NCBI GenBank assembly: GCA_002633005.1
Contig: NMRA01000184.1
Coordinates: 691,407-755,406, forward strand
Source of the DNA: Phoronis australis
Taxonomy: Eukaryota > Phoronida > Phoronidae
Reading direction: 5' to 3'
Length of the DNA stretch: 64,000 bases
Shown: positions 20,872 through 32,371 of the stretch, piece by piece
Layout of the letters: every line of letters begins with the position of its first letter
Position numbering within the stretch: position 1 is the stretch's first letter
Notes under the pieces: generated by a model
Told to the model about the DNA's origin: nothing
Seen by the model: the letters and a program-made list of their open reading frames with translations, nothing else
Databases searched by the model: none
Translations under genes and position numbers: made by a program

Positions 20872-21179
20872 TCAGGAGAACTACAGTTGAGTTGCAGTGA
20901 AGAGAATCAGCAGTTACAGCGATAGTCAATAGAGAGCCAGCTATAGAGACAGCAGGTTATTGAATCAACGAGTGTAACAGTCGCTGAAAGTATCTCAGAA
21001 GTTCAACACAAGTCAAGGCTTCGCAGCACTGGCTGGAGCATAAACAGGCATTACGTCGGACGTTTTGTTTGAGTAGGCTTGTGAACGTACGGTCGGGATT
21101 AATAAAGGATTAACTCGAACCAGTCTTCAGTCAATCTTCACACCGAAAGCTATTAGCACCGGTCTGTAACAACCTGCGC

Positions 21180-22590
21180 CCACCCACACATTGATAATTT
21201 TTATGGAAACGCCTTTACAACAAGTGCGTTTTAATCACATCAAACAACGTATTTTTTGGCTCATAAACATTTTCGATTTAGGGGTTCAACAGCGTGACCC
21301 CTTTTACTAACCTACCTTCTTCTTTGACTGATTATGATATTACCCTTGAATAGCATTGCAAGTGTCCTCACTCACTAACACCAGAGAACGTCAAGTCCCC
21401 CCACCTAGCATTAAAATACCGAGCGCACTCGAAGACAATAAATAGCAAGGACCCTCATATTTCCACGTGGTTCCGCTCAAAGGCAAGTAAACAGGGGTTC
21501 CCATACTTCGGCCTGAAAACTAAAATTTTGTCTATGTCGCTTCGAAAATAGAGCCATTGATAGGAATGTATAATTTTGAGGGGCAATGATTGAGTTGGCC
21601 ATGGAAAAGGAAAAACTACCCTTGTGTCCATCTATTTAGAAAGGGTTGAAGTCCTAGTCGGACAAATGCAGTACGTCTATCGGAAAAAGAATAGGCCTCA
21701 TTGTGATACGTCATACATCAGTTCCTGGGAAGGAATATTGCCAGAAAAAACATTTCAGCTTTGAAACTCCGTTCAACGTCTCCCTTTAGAAGAACTCTTA
21801 GTGTCGTGAGTAATTTTGGCAATGGTACATGATGTGCAATTGCAAAATTCAAACTCTAGCGCTGACTGATTTTCTTCTCTTCTTACACACATACGCTCGT
21901 CGATATCTGCTCTGTCTCCGAGTAGTTTGGAATTCAGAGTTGATTTTCTAACTAAAATACAAAAGCGTAGTGTTCCGTCACATGGAATGTCTATGACTAC
22001 TTTCTCAATGTTCTTCTTTCAGATAGGTTTACTACTAATCGAGAAATTTTGTTCTGACGTGGCTACGAATTTATTGGTCCAACGTCCGTCTGATTATAGT
22101 TTTACAAGCGATCATCGTTTTTCTTTTGGGATGGTGCTATGCGGCGTTCAAATGGGGCCGTTGGTTGTAAGTGTTAGCTTGATGTATAACTTGAAATATT
22201 TTCCAAAGAACCGCCTAAGGAATTCATTGGTCACTTAAGCCAAGTCTTAGGAAAGGTTGGATGAAAACAAAGAAGATGGTAATTTATAACACTAAAATAG
22301 ACGTGTGTTTTGAGCTTACTTGAAAGCAAACCTAACGTGGAGTACGAAAATCAGGTTGTTAAAGTCCGAGCAGACCGACAGAATTTGGATACTGGTTGTG
22401 ATTCTTGGTATATTAATGCGAGTTTTAAAACGTTTCACCAGCGATAAAAAATTGAACTTTTGAGTGTTCAGCTCTGCAAACTCGCCGATCCAAATTCTGG
22501 CAAAACGGTTTCCATAGGTTTTTCGCCCAACATATATTTTGTTGTGTGACCGAGCAATCGACCACACGACAAACAACCATGGTAAACAGA
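21180..22590. other. No gene seen
   Basis: The stretch between the LTR-like unit and the TATA box of the DUF885 gene. Open frames are short and lack recognisable motifs. Confidence 0.45.
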
Positions 22591-22595
22591 CGAGC

Positions 22596-22603
22596 TATAT
22601 AAA
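22596..22603 (+). promoter_or_regulatory. TATA box candidate for the DUF885 gene
   Basis: TATATAAA about 390 bases upstream of the ATG at 22996, with no ATG-initiated long frame between. If used, transcription would start near 22630, giving a 5' UTR of about 365 bases, or a shorter one if an intron is removed. Confidence 0.4.
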
Positions 22604-22995
22604 CCAGATATCACACGAGGGTCGAGTTCTATAACTGTTTAGCTAAAACCAAGTGCTCTTATTAAAAATGCTCGGAGATATCTTGCAGAGATCTTGTTTT
22701 TCTGCAGATACACTGGCGTTACAGGACTCCATGATCCAATTACCGCTTATGAATTGTGACGTTGAGGATCGTGCGCATAGTCACATTTTTGTTTGTCTAT
22801 GATGAAACAGCCACACATGTGTCCGGAATGTTCACCTTCTGGAAACCCTGTATTTGTCGCATTTAGTAGTATTATCTGATTACACAATTCAGCGGATGAC
22901 TGTTGACATTTGAACTTTACACATGATCTAAGATATCTTCCTTCTTCAACCACTGGTCACAAAACGCCTGGTGATTGAATGTTTGAGCTTTGAGA

Positions 22996-24894
22996 ATGCG
23001 TCTGTGTTTTAGAGTCGATGCCTTGTTTCTCCTACTTGCTTTGGTGGGATTATCTTTTGCTGATGAAGTGGCCGACTTAGAAAATATCGTCAGTGAGTTT
23101 TGGACATGGCGACTTCGTGACGATCCTGAATTTGCGACCCAAAGTGGAATTCACGATTTTGACGATAAGCTTAGGTCATACGACTATGGACAGTTTCAAG
23201 TACGAAAGGAGAAATGCGAACTGCTTTTGGGGAAATTGAGAAGAATTGACACCAGTAAACTTCCAAGTTCTTCTAAGCTTTCGTTTGACGTTTTGGAAGA
23301 CAATCTTATGGTCTTCATCGACGGATTCCAATGGCGAAACTATGGGAACCTTAATCCGATTAATTTTCTCGAGGGAATTCATATGAATATGGATTATTTT
23401 GTGTCGCATATGGACTTCAAGAACAAGGTAGACTACGACTTTTATTTGAAGAGACTGCGTGCATTGCCAACTCAGGTATCTCAAATAATCAGCCTCATGG
23501 AACGAGCGATACAGGAGGGAACAACTAACCATAACGTATCCATTCTTAGTGTGCCTTCTCAGATTGACTCGATGATCAATAGGAGCACTGAGGATTTAAC
23601 CGCTTACAAGCCATTTAAAGATACACTTACCAACGTCACTTACATAAACAACACAGTCAAACAGGAACTTAGAAACCAGGCTAAAACCGTTTTATCCACT
23701 ATGGTTGTACCTTCTTTTCAAAACCTTTCTCGGTTTATACGGGATCAATACATTCCTAAATGCAGAAATACATACGGAGTCGGAGGTCTTCCAAGAGGAC
23801 AACAATACTACAAAGCTTGTTTAAAATGGCATTTGTCCACAGACATGACACCCGAAGAAGTTCATCAGAAGGGACACGATGAAGTAAAACGCCTAGAAGA
23901 AGAAATGCTGAAAATAGCAAGAAGAAATGGATTCACAGGCACAACGTTGGCGGAGTTTTTCGGTATTTTAAGAAACGATTCGAGATTTTACAGAAACTCG
24001 TCACAAGAGTTACTGGATATGTACAATGAAATTATTTTCCAGAGAATTAAACCGCAGTTGCCAAAACTTTTTAACGACATTCCAAATTACCCTCTTGAGG
24101 TGAAGCCCATGGAGTTTGACGGTCCTGGTGGATCATATTCTCCCGCCGCAGAGGACGGTTCACGACCTGGAATATTTTGGGTTAACTTGTTAAACCCTGA
24201 GAAACGGGCAACGTTCGATATGGCTTCTTTGTCGCTTCACGAAGCCGACCCAGGGCATCACATGCAGATAAGCTACATGATACGAGAAAAGAATCCGTCT
24301 TTCCGTAAATATTTGGACCTCAGCAAATATTTTGCATGTCCTTTCCACTTCCCGTTTTTCACTGCCTATATCGAAGGATGGGCGCTATACGCGGAAGATC
24401 TCGGAATTGAGATGGGAAGTTACGTTGACGACTATGAGCTTTTCGGCAAGTACTCGTCGGAAATGTTTCGCGCGTGTCGCCTTGTAGTCGATACTGGATT
24501 GCACGCAAAGGGTTGGTCACGTGACCGGGCTGTAAATTTCATGGTGGAACATACCTTTGACCTGAGATCGCAACTGGAAATAGAGATCGATAGATACATC
24601 ACGTGGCCAGGACAGGCATGCGCGTACAAGATAGGTCAATTAAAATTTCAAGAATTGCGAAGCAAAGCCAAGAACAACCTCGGAGAAGCATTTGACGTCG
24701 CTGAGTTTCATGATGTCGTTTTGAGAATTGGAGCAGTGCCTTTGAGAATTTTGGAACGGCGCGTCGACGAGTGGATTCAAAATAAGAAAGTATCGACAAC
24801 GACGAAACCTACATCAAACGCTCTTATGACCCAGCCAATTTACTGGACTTTAATGGTTGCACTATTCTGCAATTTATACACCACGTATTTTTGA
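22996..24894 (+). CDS. DUF885 family metallopeptidase-like ectoprotein
   Basis: 632 residues in one uninterrupted exon. I start at the ATG at 22996, which puts a signal peptide first (residues 1-22, hydrophobic FLLLALVGL core, cleavage about SFA|DEV). The body is a DUF885 family protein: HEADPGHH at residues 415-422 and EGWALYAE at 460-467 are the family's hallmark motifs, read as gluzincin-like zinc ligands (two histidines of the first motif, one glutamate of the second) with catalytic E416. Substrate unknown. Many N-glycosylation sequons (NVS, NRS, NVT, NLS, NDS, NSS) fit an extracellular location. After a Ser/Thr-rich stretch the last 20 or so residues are hydrophobic, suggesting a GPI-anchor signal or a C-terminal membrane segment. 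DUF885 is best known from bacteria, and the lack of introns may reflect ancient transfer or retroposition. Confidence 0.9.
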   Translation: MRLCFRVDALFLLLALVGLSFADEVADLENIVSEFWTWRLRDDPEFATQSGIHDFDDKLRSYDYGQFQVRKEKCELLLGKLRRIDTSKLPSSSKLSFDVLEDNLMVFIDGFQWRNYGNLNPINFLEGIHMNMDYFVSHMDFKNKVDYDFYLKRLRALPTQVSQIISLMERAIQEGTTNHNVSILSVPSQIDSMINRSTEDLTAYKPFKDTLTNVTYINNTVKQELRNQAKTVLSTMVVPSFQNLSRFIRDQYIPKCRNTYGVGGLPRGQQYYKACLKWHLSTDMTPEEVHQKGHDEVKRLEEEMLKIARRNGFTGTTLAEFFGILRNDSRFYRNSSQELLDMYNEIIFQRIKPQLPKLFNDIPNYPLEVKPMEFDGPGGSYSPAAEDGSRPGIFWVNLLNPEKRATFDMASLSLHEADPGHHMQISYMIREKNPSFRKYLDLSKYFACPFHFPFFTAYIEGWALYAEDLGIEMGSYVDDYELFGKYSSEMFRACRLVVDTGLHAKGWSRDRAVNFMVEHTFDLRSQLEIEIDRYITWPGQACAYKIGQLKFQELRSKAKNNLGEAFDVAEFHDVVLRIGAVPLRILERRVDEWIQNKKVSTTTKPTSNALMTQPIYWTLMVALFCNLYTTYF

Positions 24895-27800
24895 GATTTC
24901 GCTGAATCGTTGAGTAAAACGCCGCGAATATCAAATTAACCAAAAACGAAAATTTACAGTCATTAAAAATTACTTACCGATCGGTTAGAAGGCGGTCGCT
25001 TGCGTCTAACCGTATATACAGTTAAAGTGCAGCATTAGGGGACAGTGGGTTTTCAGGAATGACGTCAACTTTTTTCTCTCTGGGTGCCTCTATCTACCAG
25101 TGAATTAATGTATAAAAGTTTGACGTCCCCACAAGGCCTTGCCACCATATAAAATTTTTGCTTCTATTACTCAGACACATGAATTATTTATGTCATACTT
25201 ATGGACTTTAAAAGAATCAGTAAAATTATTTTTATCTAAGGCATGTCACAGAGGAAGAGCTACCCACTCAGCCAGTTGGCTCAGGTACCAGTAAGCTAAG
25301 CGTTTTGCTTAAGTCAAGGCGTGAAAAAAGACTCACAGCGCTTGAATAAACAAACCCAACTGGCATATTTCACTGACCATTTTCCTTTATTTGTAGGTAA
25401 TTGGCACAGAGCTATATGCTTAGCTTAGTTTACTCAGTTACTTGAGCCAGCTGACTGAGCGCCACGAAGCTCTATGTCTGGGCCATGCCCTAGTCTAATC
25501 AGACTAGCTTCCGATAAGCTGTTTTTGGTAAGTCGTCAGCACTCAGTTAATGCACTGTTTGGCTCCATTGGTTAGACCCATGTGTGTTTTATCGCTATTG
25601 GATATTTCAATTGGCTAAATACATCTCGTATCGATGTGTGCAAACAGGACCTTGAGCTTGTTGGCACTCACCATTGAGAGAAGTTAGATAGGAGACAAGT
25701 ACGCCAGTACACCGTCGTACTACAAGGAAGATAAGGAAGGAGTCCTTTACTAAGCGCGTAACTGTGTTACATGGTTTTGACAGCATTGACCTTAATCTTA
25801 AATTAATGTGGGTGAGGTCCCTGGGAGTGGAACAGGTCGGTTCGTTATTAATTACTCTGGAAGAGTATTTTCGTTATCACCATGTAACTTTGTGTCTGGG
25901 GGGTTTCACTATACCCAAACAAGTATCGGAAATTTCAGATGGTAAGCTCCGGGATGAACACGCATATTTGGAAAATTGTATTTTTACATTCTTGGAACAC
26001 CAAATTTAAGTCCGATATACTTTCGGAAGCGGAGAACCTATAAACGGATGTTGCGTTATAAAAAGATAAAGAATAGTTCTAAAGCGTCATCAAAAACAGT
26101 TTGTAAAACTACTGACTGGCCTGAATAAATGGTTGTTTGACTGACATACATGGACACTGTACATTTTGGAAAAGTCCACAAACACTGAGAAATTTTAATT
26201 GTTTGCGGAAATTCCAGGTACTTTTCGCTATTCCTTAAACGGGACAATGTGTTTTTTTTAACTGGCAAATGTGCAAATTGTCAATTAGGAAGCAGTGATG
26301 AAATTTGAAGCTCCTTGACGGTTTTAAACAAAACTGGTTGCGGTAACATTTTTAAATAATCGAAAAATTGAACTTGGAAATCAGGTATTCAGAAAACGAA
26401 ACGTTTGACCTCGCGCATGAATATTACCTTTTCATTGACAATGCTAGGCATGACGTTCCTTCACAGCCCCTTCTCGTGACCATGAGAGTGGCGCTGCAAA
26501 TATCAACGCCATACATTTAAGCTCAAGCGAAAACAATTCATGGAAGACAATTTTATTAATGACTCAGTTCATGACAGACATTCAGGTAAACACAGATCAA
26601 CACAACGGTCTAGCCTTCATGGCAAACATTCCGAGTGACTGACTCTGTGTCGTAGCAAGGGGGTTCAGTTGCCTCCGGGTGCCTGCCGAAGGGTGGGGGG
26701 TGCTAAACAGGTGTCGTCCAAGGGGGCACCAGGCATGTTTTGGGGGGTTACACAGCTACCAACCGGGGATGGGAGGTGTCGACGGGGGGCAAGGAAGTAA
26801 CCGCTACGCCACTGGACTACTGTCATTTCTCCTCAACTACAAACTACGATTAACTACGATAAAATATATTATACATGTATAAGGCGAGCACTAGGAAAGC
26901 AAAGTTGTGACGCTTGAAGTCAAAGGTTTCGGGTGGTACCGCCCATTCTGAGCCTGTGCAAACTGAGCCAATATCCACCGTGAAATGTTGAAGTCAATAC
27001 CCCGTTCGGACTTTCTTCTGAAAAGTCTTGGGTGTTCAGGGTACAGACACTTCCGCTTGTGTGAAAACCGGGACCAAATTCTGTTCGGTGAACATTGCAT
27101 GATTTGACTCCACGACTGGTCCTGCTCAGTCACAAATATACCTATCCTGGTGAGTACGAGTTCATACTCTGCCAATGGCCTTGGTTTATGCGGTACTTTA
27201 CACCATCTTAAGAGTGTCTTTAGTATGACTGTCTAAAGCCAAAAAGCTTTTCTGATAGCACTCTCTAAACGGACAGATATCGTCTTTGTTCTTCATTTTG
27301 TCTTTAAGAACATGACAAGCCTCAAAACCAGACTTGACATATAGCAATTCTTAAAAATTCAAACTTCATCGGGATTTATTTCCATTTATTTTACCTGCAC
27401 TTGCCATATAAATGATAATGGAATAAAACAAGAGGGTTATATGTACAATTTTTCATTTATCCTCAAACCTAATGTCAGCTGACTCACTGGGCAAAGGTCG
27501 TATGGTTCAGGTTTGATACCGATCGCGTAATTCATGCAGAAAACAATTTGTTTTCATTGCAAAGCCCTTGGACTTGACTTTTATAACAATTTAAAGCAGG
27601 TTTCTTCAATTTTAATTCAATTTGTCTGTAAACTATTCTCATCATTTCCAAAAAAATTACATAAAGCTACAAGGTGCAACATGGCAGTAAGAGCGTCACA
27701 GAAACGGCCACTAATATTGTCTCCCCTGCATAGCCAAATAATCATTTATAGTATATATTGCTTATCCCAACTTTTAATCTATTTTTTTACTTATTTTCGT

Positions 27801-28350
27801 TGCTGAAAACGTACAATTTTGGATTCGGCTAATATGACCAATAGCGGTCTAGTGCTCCAGCGGCGAAATTAGGGGTCATTGAGTGCATAAAAAGGCAATT
27901 AGATTTTTGTGCAAAAATAAAATTGTTTTAAATTTTGACCTATAGACTGATTTTTGAAAATCTACTGTTTTTATATGGACTGCCTCTTTTAAGTCTTTGA
28001 AACAACTGAGAGGCACCGTCAGGCTCCTGGTAAAGGAGGCTATGCATATACGGTTCAACCATGCTGAGCGCTATCTCAATAGAAACAGTGCTTCATTTGA
28101 GCTCCCACTGTTTTGATATCTAGTCTCAAGTAATTTTGACGTGTACCTGTACAGTCTGTTCTCCACCTGTCACCTGACTGGAATATTGTAAACTTTTGTT
28201 TTCTATCTTGTAAACAATAAACCGAAACGTCGATCGTTGTTTTCATATGCGCTGATTTTAAATTTCGTACTTATTCTAGTTGCTTTACTTGAACTCTCAG
28301 TTTCAATTGAAGATCCAAAGTAGTTTGGGCACATATTTATATGTGGACTC
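24895..28350. other. No gene seen; one fold-back element and one G-rich patch
   Basis: Contains the inverted-repeat element at 25254-25475 and a G-rich patch at 26640-26800 with several runs of five or six G. Possible polyadenylation signals for the DUF885 gene are ATTAAA near 24964 and AATAAA near 25345. I see no exon of the SLC18-like gene here, although its upstream exons would be expected. Confidence 0.45.
25254..25475. mobile_element. MITE-like element with imperfect 50-60 bp inverted ends
   Basis: The left end reads AGAGCT...CTCAGCCAGTTGGCTCAGGT...AAGCTAAGC. The right end is its imperfect reverse complement, GCTTAGCTTAG...TTGAGCCAGCTGACTGAG...AGCTCT. Two or three small gaps are needed to align them. 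There is no coding capacity inside. Confidence 0.55.
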
Positions 28351-28367
28351 ATTATGCCGTCACCCCG

Positions 28368-28404
28368 TCCGTCAGTCCGTCCGTCTGTCCGTCCGTCCGT
28401 CCGG
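28368..28404. repeat. CCGT/CAGT tetranucleotide microsatellite
   Basis: About nine units of GTCC with two variant units (GTCAGTCC, GTCTGTCC), directly in front of the 150 bp tandem repeat block. Confidence 0.85.
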
Positions 28405-28429
28405 CGCCCGGCACAAGCTGCTCCATTTC

Positions 28430-29410
28430 CAAAACCCTTTGACGTAGGTTCATGAAATTTTGCACGTGTTCCTTTCCTGGATGGGACGGCATGAGCGAAC
28501 TTTGACTACTGGTGTGCTCCTTAGTGGCAATTTTATCTTCAAAGTACTCAACGTAGTTTCATAAAATTTGGTATATAGGCATTCATTACTGAGATGACGC
28601 TATCCTCCCGTTTTCCGATAGATTTGTCGAAGTTTGCGCCACCTAGTGGCAATTTTTACTGTTTTCGACTCTCGTTTTTGTGGCGTCTATCTTCTATAAA
28701 CCAAACCGCTCTAAGGATGATTGTGAAAATTGCTATGTATGTTCTTAATATGAAGAGGACAGCTGACGATGTTTTTCCGACGAATTCGACTACTGTGGCG
28801 CCTCCTAGTGTCAGTTTTGATTTTTTTTGCGCCCATGGCTGTATCTCCTAAACCGTTTGCAGGATTTTTACTAAATTTAGCAATTGCATTTATATGACGT
28901 TTACAACAGACAACGAAGACTTTCGTACCGATCTTACTACCGGTATGCCTCATAGTGACAATTTTAGTTTTTTACTGTTACCTCTGTGTCTTCAAAGGTC
29001 ATCAATAGATTTTCATAAAATTCTGAATATAGGCATTTATTGGTGAGATGACGCTATACTCCCGTTTTTGGATGGTGTTTTGCTCCACCTAGTCGGCATT
29101 TTGTTGTTTTTGAGTCTGTTTTTTGATGTCCATCTCTCTATCAACCAAATCGTTCTCAACATACTTTTGAAAATTGGCATATATGTTCTCAGTGTGAAGG
29201 TGACGATTGACGATGGCGACTTCGACTACTTTGGCTCCTCCTAGTGGTAGTTTTGTTTTGTTTTGCCCCCATATCTGTATCTGCTAAACCCACGGAACGA
29301 TATTTATTAAATTTAGTAAGTGTATTTATATGAAGCTAACAACAGACGACGACAACTTTCAGACGGATTCAACGAATGCTGAGCATCCTAGTGGTAATGT
29401 CATTTTTCCG
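28430..29410. repeat. Tandem repeat block, unit about 150 bp, with CTCF-like motif
   Basis: Seven phrases of the type (G)CGCCxCCTAGTGGCAATTTT occur near 28530, 28645, 28805, 28955, 29090, 29240 and 29390, so the period is about 120-160 bases. Between them other shared phrases alternate (TTCATGAAATTTTG, TATCTCCTAAACC, TTTATATGAAG). At 28636-28649 the reverse complement, CCACTAGGTGGCGC, matches the CTCF core consensus CCASYAGRKGGCRS at every position; other units differ at two or more positions. Confidence 0.7.
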
Positions 29411-29485
29411 TCTTTGTTTCTCTGAAGTTCTACCTTTTCATTAAAGTGTACACAACATGACTCTAGTACCTCAAAATAAATTTTA

Positions 29486-30190
29486 TTATTGTATCTTACT
29501 TGATTTCAGTACCTTTAGTGCACAGCTCATAATGAAAAACCCAAAAATTGAAAAAATAATAATTATGTACAACGTCATGGGTTGAACCCAAGTCGTTCTC
29601 CATAGTGTTCGGAACAGAGACAAAGTGTATAGAGTGAAGTGAAAGTAAAGTACATTTAGCGTCGAGAAGGTTCGTAGAGGGATCAAAAGATCTGTTGCCG
29701 GAGGCTGCAGCAACAGCAGCCAGGCGGAGAACGTCTCGGTGTTCCGAAGGACACCAAAGTTGCGCAGAAGTGGCATCGCTTCGTGCGCCGAACGAGAGTG
29801 TGGGACCTCATCGTGGACCAAGCGATTCGATCCGGGGCCACTCTGCATTTTGCCCACTTTGAGGACTCGTGTTTCGACTCCAGGTCACAGGAGATGTTAC
29901 GATGATGGCCTGGTTCAATAAAGGACAATATTTATCATTCAGAAACATCGGCTCTTAATTCAGAATCGTCTGTTGGATGTCTGGGTTGACTCGCCGAGCC
30001 CGAGGCCGCTTCTCTCGCGGGAGGATCCAGTTCGTAAGGCTCAAAGTAGAAAAGTAAGCAGCCGGAAGCACATCAAACTTGTTCTCGCTTTCGTGCAACC
30101 CCATTTCCTCATCCTGGCCACCATTCCCGTACGTTTCTTCATAGTATTCATTCAATTCTTGCTCATAATCGTCTCCACTATTGTTCAATG
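29486..30190. other. Unassigned open frames on both strands
   Basis: The minus strand has an acidic 77-residue frame (29955-30188) beginning MNNSGDDYEQELNEYYEE and ending in a basic PREKRPRARR stretch, plus a 123-residue frame at 29486-29857. On the plus strand, one frame at 29720-29900 reads plausibly (WDLIVDQAIRSGATLHFAHF) and ends close to AATAAA at 29917. I cannot assign any of these to a family. The overlapping open frames and lack of splice signals suggest a relic of a mobile element, not a host gene. Confidence 0.3.
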
Positions 30191-30646
30191 CTAGTCACTG
30201 ATCTCTTGTGTTCAACCCATGACGTCACATGGCGGGAAATGTGAAAATTGTCAAAATTGAAAGAAAAATCAAAATTTCGAGCTAATTACACAAAATAAAC
30301 ATGGGTTTAGCTAAATTTTACGTCATACATTTAGTCTGTGGCCACCGGTAATTCAAAATGTGCAAAAATCCATGGTGTGTACTGTTTAAAGAAGCAATGG
30401 CATGTTCCAGTTTTCGGATGGATTCGACGTTTTTGCACCATTTAGGGGTCATTTTTATGATACAAATGAACAACCCTAGAAGCACACGTTTGCGGTGCGT
30501 TCGTGGGCACATTTCAGCGCTCCGCATTGCTTTTGTACTGAATCTAGAATGCACTCTACATTCAGAGTGAGTTGTTATTACGCTGTTAGCTTGCTCATGC
30601 GCACCTTAATGCTATGGGCCCTCGCTTGAGACTGTATATTTTTCAG

Positions 30647-30799
30647 ATAAACAGAGTAACGATACGAGATTACTGCAGACTTCTGAAAGACCCGTTCATT
30701 CTTGTGGCGCTTGGTTTCGGGTTTGTGCAGCATTTTGACCTGGGAATCTTCTTGGCAACGGGCCCCGCTTGGATGCTGTTTACTTTGAAGGCAGAGCAG
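30647..30799 (+). CDS. SLC18A-like vesicular amine transporter exon (upstream of two)
   Basis: After a clear acceptor (TATATTTTTCAG, 30646) the frame reads YCRLLKDPFILVALG followed by LATGPAWMLFTLKAEQ. This matches, without gaps by eye, the transmembrane segment 7 region of vesicular monoamine and acetylcholine transporters (family phrase LLKDPYILxAAG...WM). These proteins load amines into secretory vesicles in exchange for protons. The next codon is TAG where the family has Trp, followed by EIG, which also fits. So either the exon is spliced at CA|GTAGGA, or this copy carries a Trp-to-stop change. No other upstream exons were found nearby. Confidence 0.5.
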
Positions 30800-32140
30800 T
30801 AGGAAATTGGAGAGGCTTAAATCTGAGAGAACAGTTGTGGGCGAGAAGACGAAAAGCATTGATCGTATTTGTGATTAGTAAAATTTTGGTGGATCTTAAT
30901 GAAGGCAAAATGGTTTAACAACAAGTTTTTAGAATGACCGAGAAGACTGAAAAGACGTCGAATCGTCTAATTATCTCTTGCAAATTTTGTTTTTAGGGCT
31001 TAGAACTGCATAATCCTGTATGTAATAAAATGTTGGCCTCTGAGTCATTATGGTCTTTGCAGACCAAGCCTCGGTCACATTCTGAATCTAAACACGACAT
31101 ACGGTATTTTAATACCTCGGTGAAAGTCACTATTATTGTGTATCAATGCAATTCGTTCCACCACCACTTGAGTTTGCACAACTCGGCGAAAATGCACAGC
31201 TCCGACAGATTGTCAAACAGACTGCAGTACATTCCAAAAATTAGCATTTGTACATAATGTTTGCATTTTTACTTTTGCAACGGGGTTCCAACAGCTACAT
31301 GCCACATGAAATTAATTGTAACTATCTATGCTTTTTATTTAGGAAATTACGATGAGCCAAAACATAATAACAAAGTAAACGACAACAATAAAATTCTTAT
31401 TACTCATAAACTAATCATTCACCATTTCAAATCTACATGATCCTCTCAACTATAGTCTGTATCGTCATAGCATCTCTGTGGTTATTCCCGTTGTTTTCAC
31501 TCGAGATCAAATCTATAGCACTCGTAGACTAGATTTTCCCTCATCTTCGATACATATTTAGGTAAAGTTAAAGTTAACTTCGGAAAACGATTCTTTTAGA
31601 ACAAAGCTGGTAATCAATCGGATACTCTTGATCTTCACATTTATCTTTGTTACAGGCTAAACCAGTTTTAGGCGTGTTTTATGATATTAATGTTGACAAG
31701 TTGTTATCATTTCTTTTTTTATTTCCTATTTCTTCTTTTCTTTTTTAATTCTGATATTTAGATTTATGTTTATACATGTTTATATTTCTTTTTCAATGTG
31801 TATGTGTTAAGCTTGTAGTTTTTATCCAGTGTACTAAATATTTATATCACTAGGGATATTTTGCCGCGCATAAATTCCTCGTGGGTTTAAATGCCTTTGC
31901 AGAATCAATCGCCTTCTTAAATTCTTACTCAACTTGTGAATACATTTGAAGTACTTTAACCTTGAGGATCCAATACACCCACCTTGTTTCAGAAAGTGTC
32001 TTTTGATCTAATCTATTGAACGTTATCAAAAGTGATTTCTCGGCTTGGGAATTCAGAAATAGCAGTTCATTGTTTGTTGCTTCAGAACGAGCTCACCAGA
32101 CAGTTTATGCGCCTAACGCAATATGGAAAGAAGAGGCTAG

Positions 32141-32314
32141 TTCCTTGACGGAGCGCTAGATGGAGTTAATTTTACATTTTCGGGAGCGGTGTTGGCTTCT
32201 GCAGTGGTGTTTCACTTGCTGGCAAGTCTAGTGACAGGCTGGTTTGCTTTGCGGATCGGAAGATGGATTTTCTGCATGGGTGGACTGCTCCTGTTCGGCA
32301 CGGGCATGATTTTA
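32141..32314 (+). CDS. SLC18A-like vesicular amine transporter exon (downstream of two)
   Basis: From an AG at 32140 the frame is open to a perfect donor, TTTTA|GTAAGT, at 32315. It encodes two membrane segments joined by a short loop: FSGAVLASAVVFHLLASLVTG, then the signature RIGRW, then FCMGGLLLFGTGMIL. In the family the same region reads (K)MGRW with hydrophobic segments either side. The family G of the WQLG motif aligns with the G of FTFSG, so this exon follows the 30647 exon directly. The phase of the joining splice could not be made consistent, which, with the missing neighbours, suggests a partial or decaying gene. The next exon would lie beyond the transposon inserted at 32376. Confidence 0.55.
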
Positions 32315-32371
32315 GTAAGTGACGAAACTGGGTCATCCTAGTACTATAGCGCCTGCCTTGGAATTCATTCA

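Larger units (their letters stand above)
20549..21171 (+). mobile_element. LTR-like unit with heat-shock-element promoter
   Basis: The segment has the order of an LTR: a U3-like region, TATA box CTATAAAT (20733-20740), an R region of about 340 bases, the polyadenylation signal AATAAA (about 21102), and a TGTAACA end (about 21171). The 5' edge, placed at a TG near 20549, is approximate. No second LTR or primer-binding site was found, so it is a solo LTR or a decayed copy. Just downstream of the predicted start are five 21-24 bp tandem units (GTCAGTT...AAGAAGATCAA, 20763-20871). An alternative is a heat-shock-induced non-coding RNA gene with its own promoter and polyadenylation signal. Confidence 0.5.

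Noticed and set aside
22990-22995. Two-residue N-terminal extension of the DUF885 protein
   Set aside because: It would start at TTG; the ATG at 22996 gives a standard signal peptide.
28368-28404. CRISPR-like or regulatory array of GTCC units
   Set aside because: A plain tetranucleotide microsatellite in an animal genome, with no spacers.
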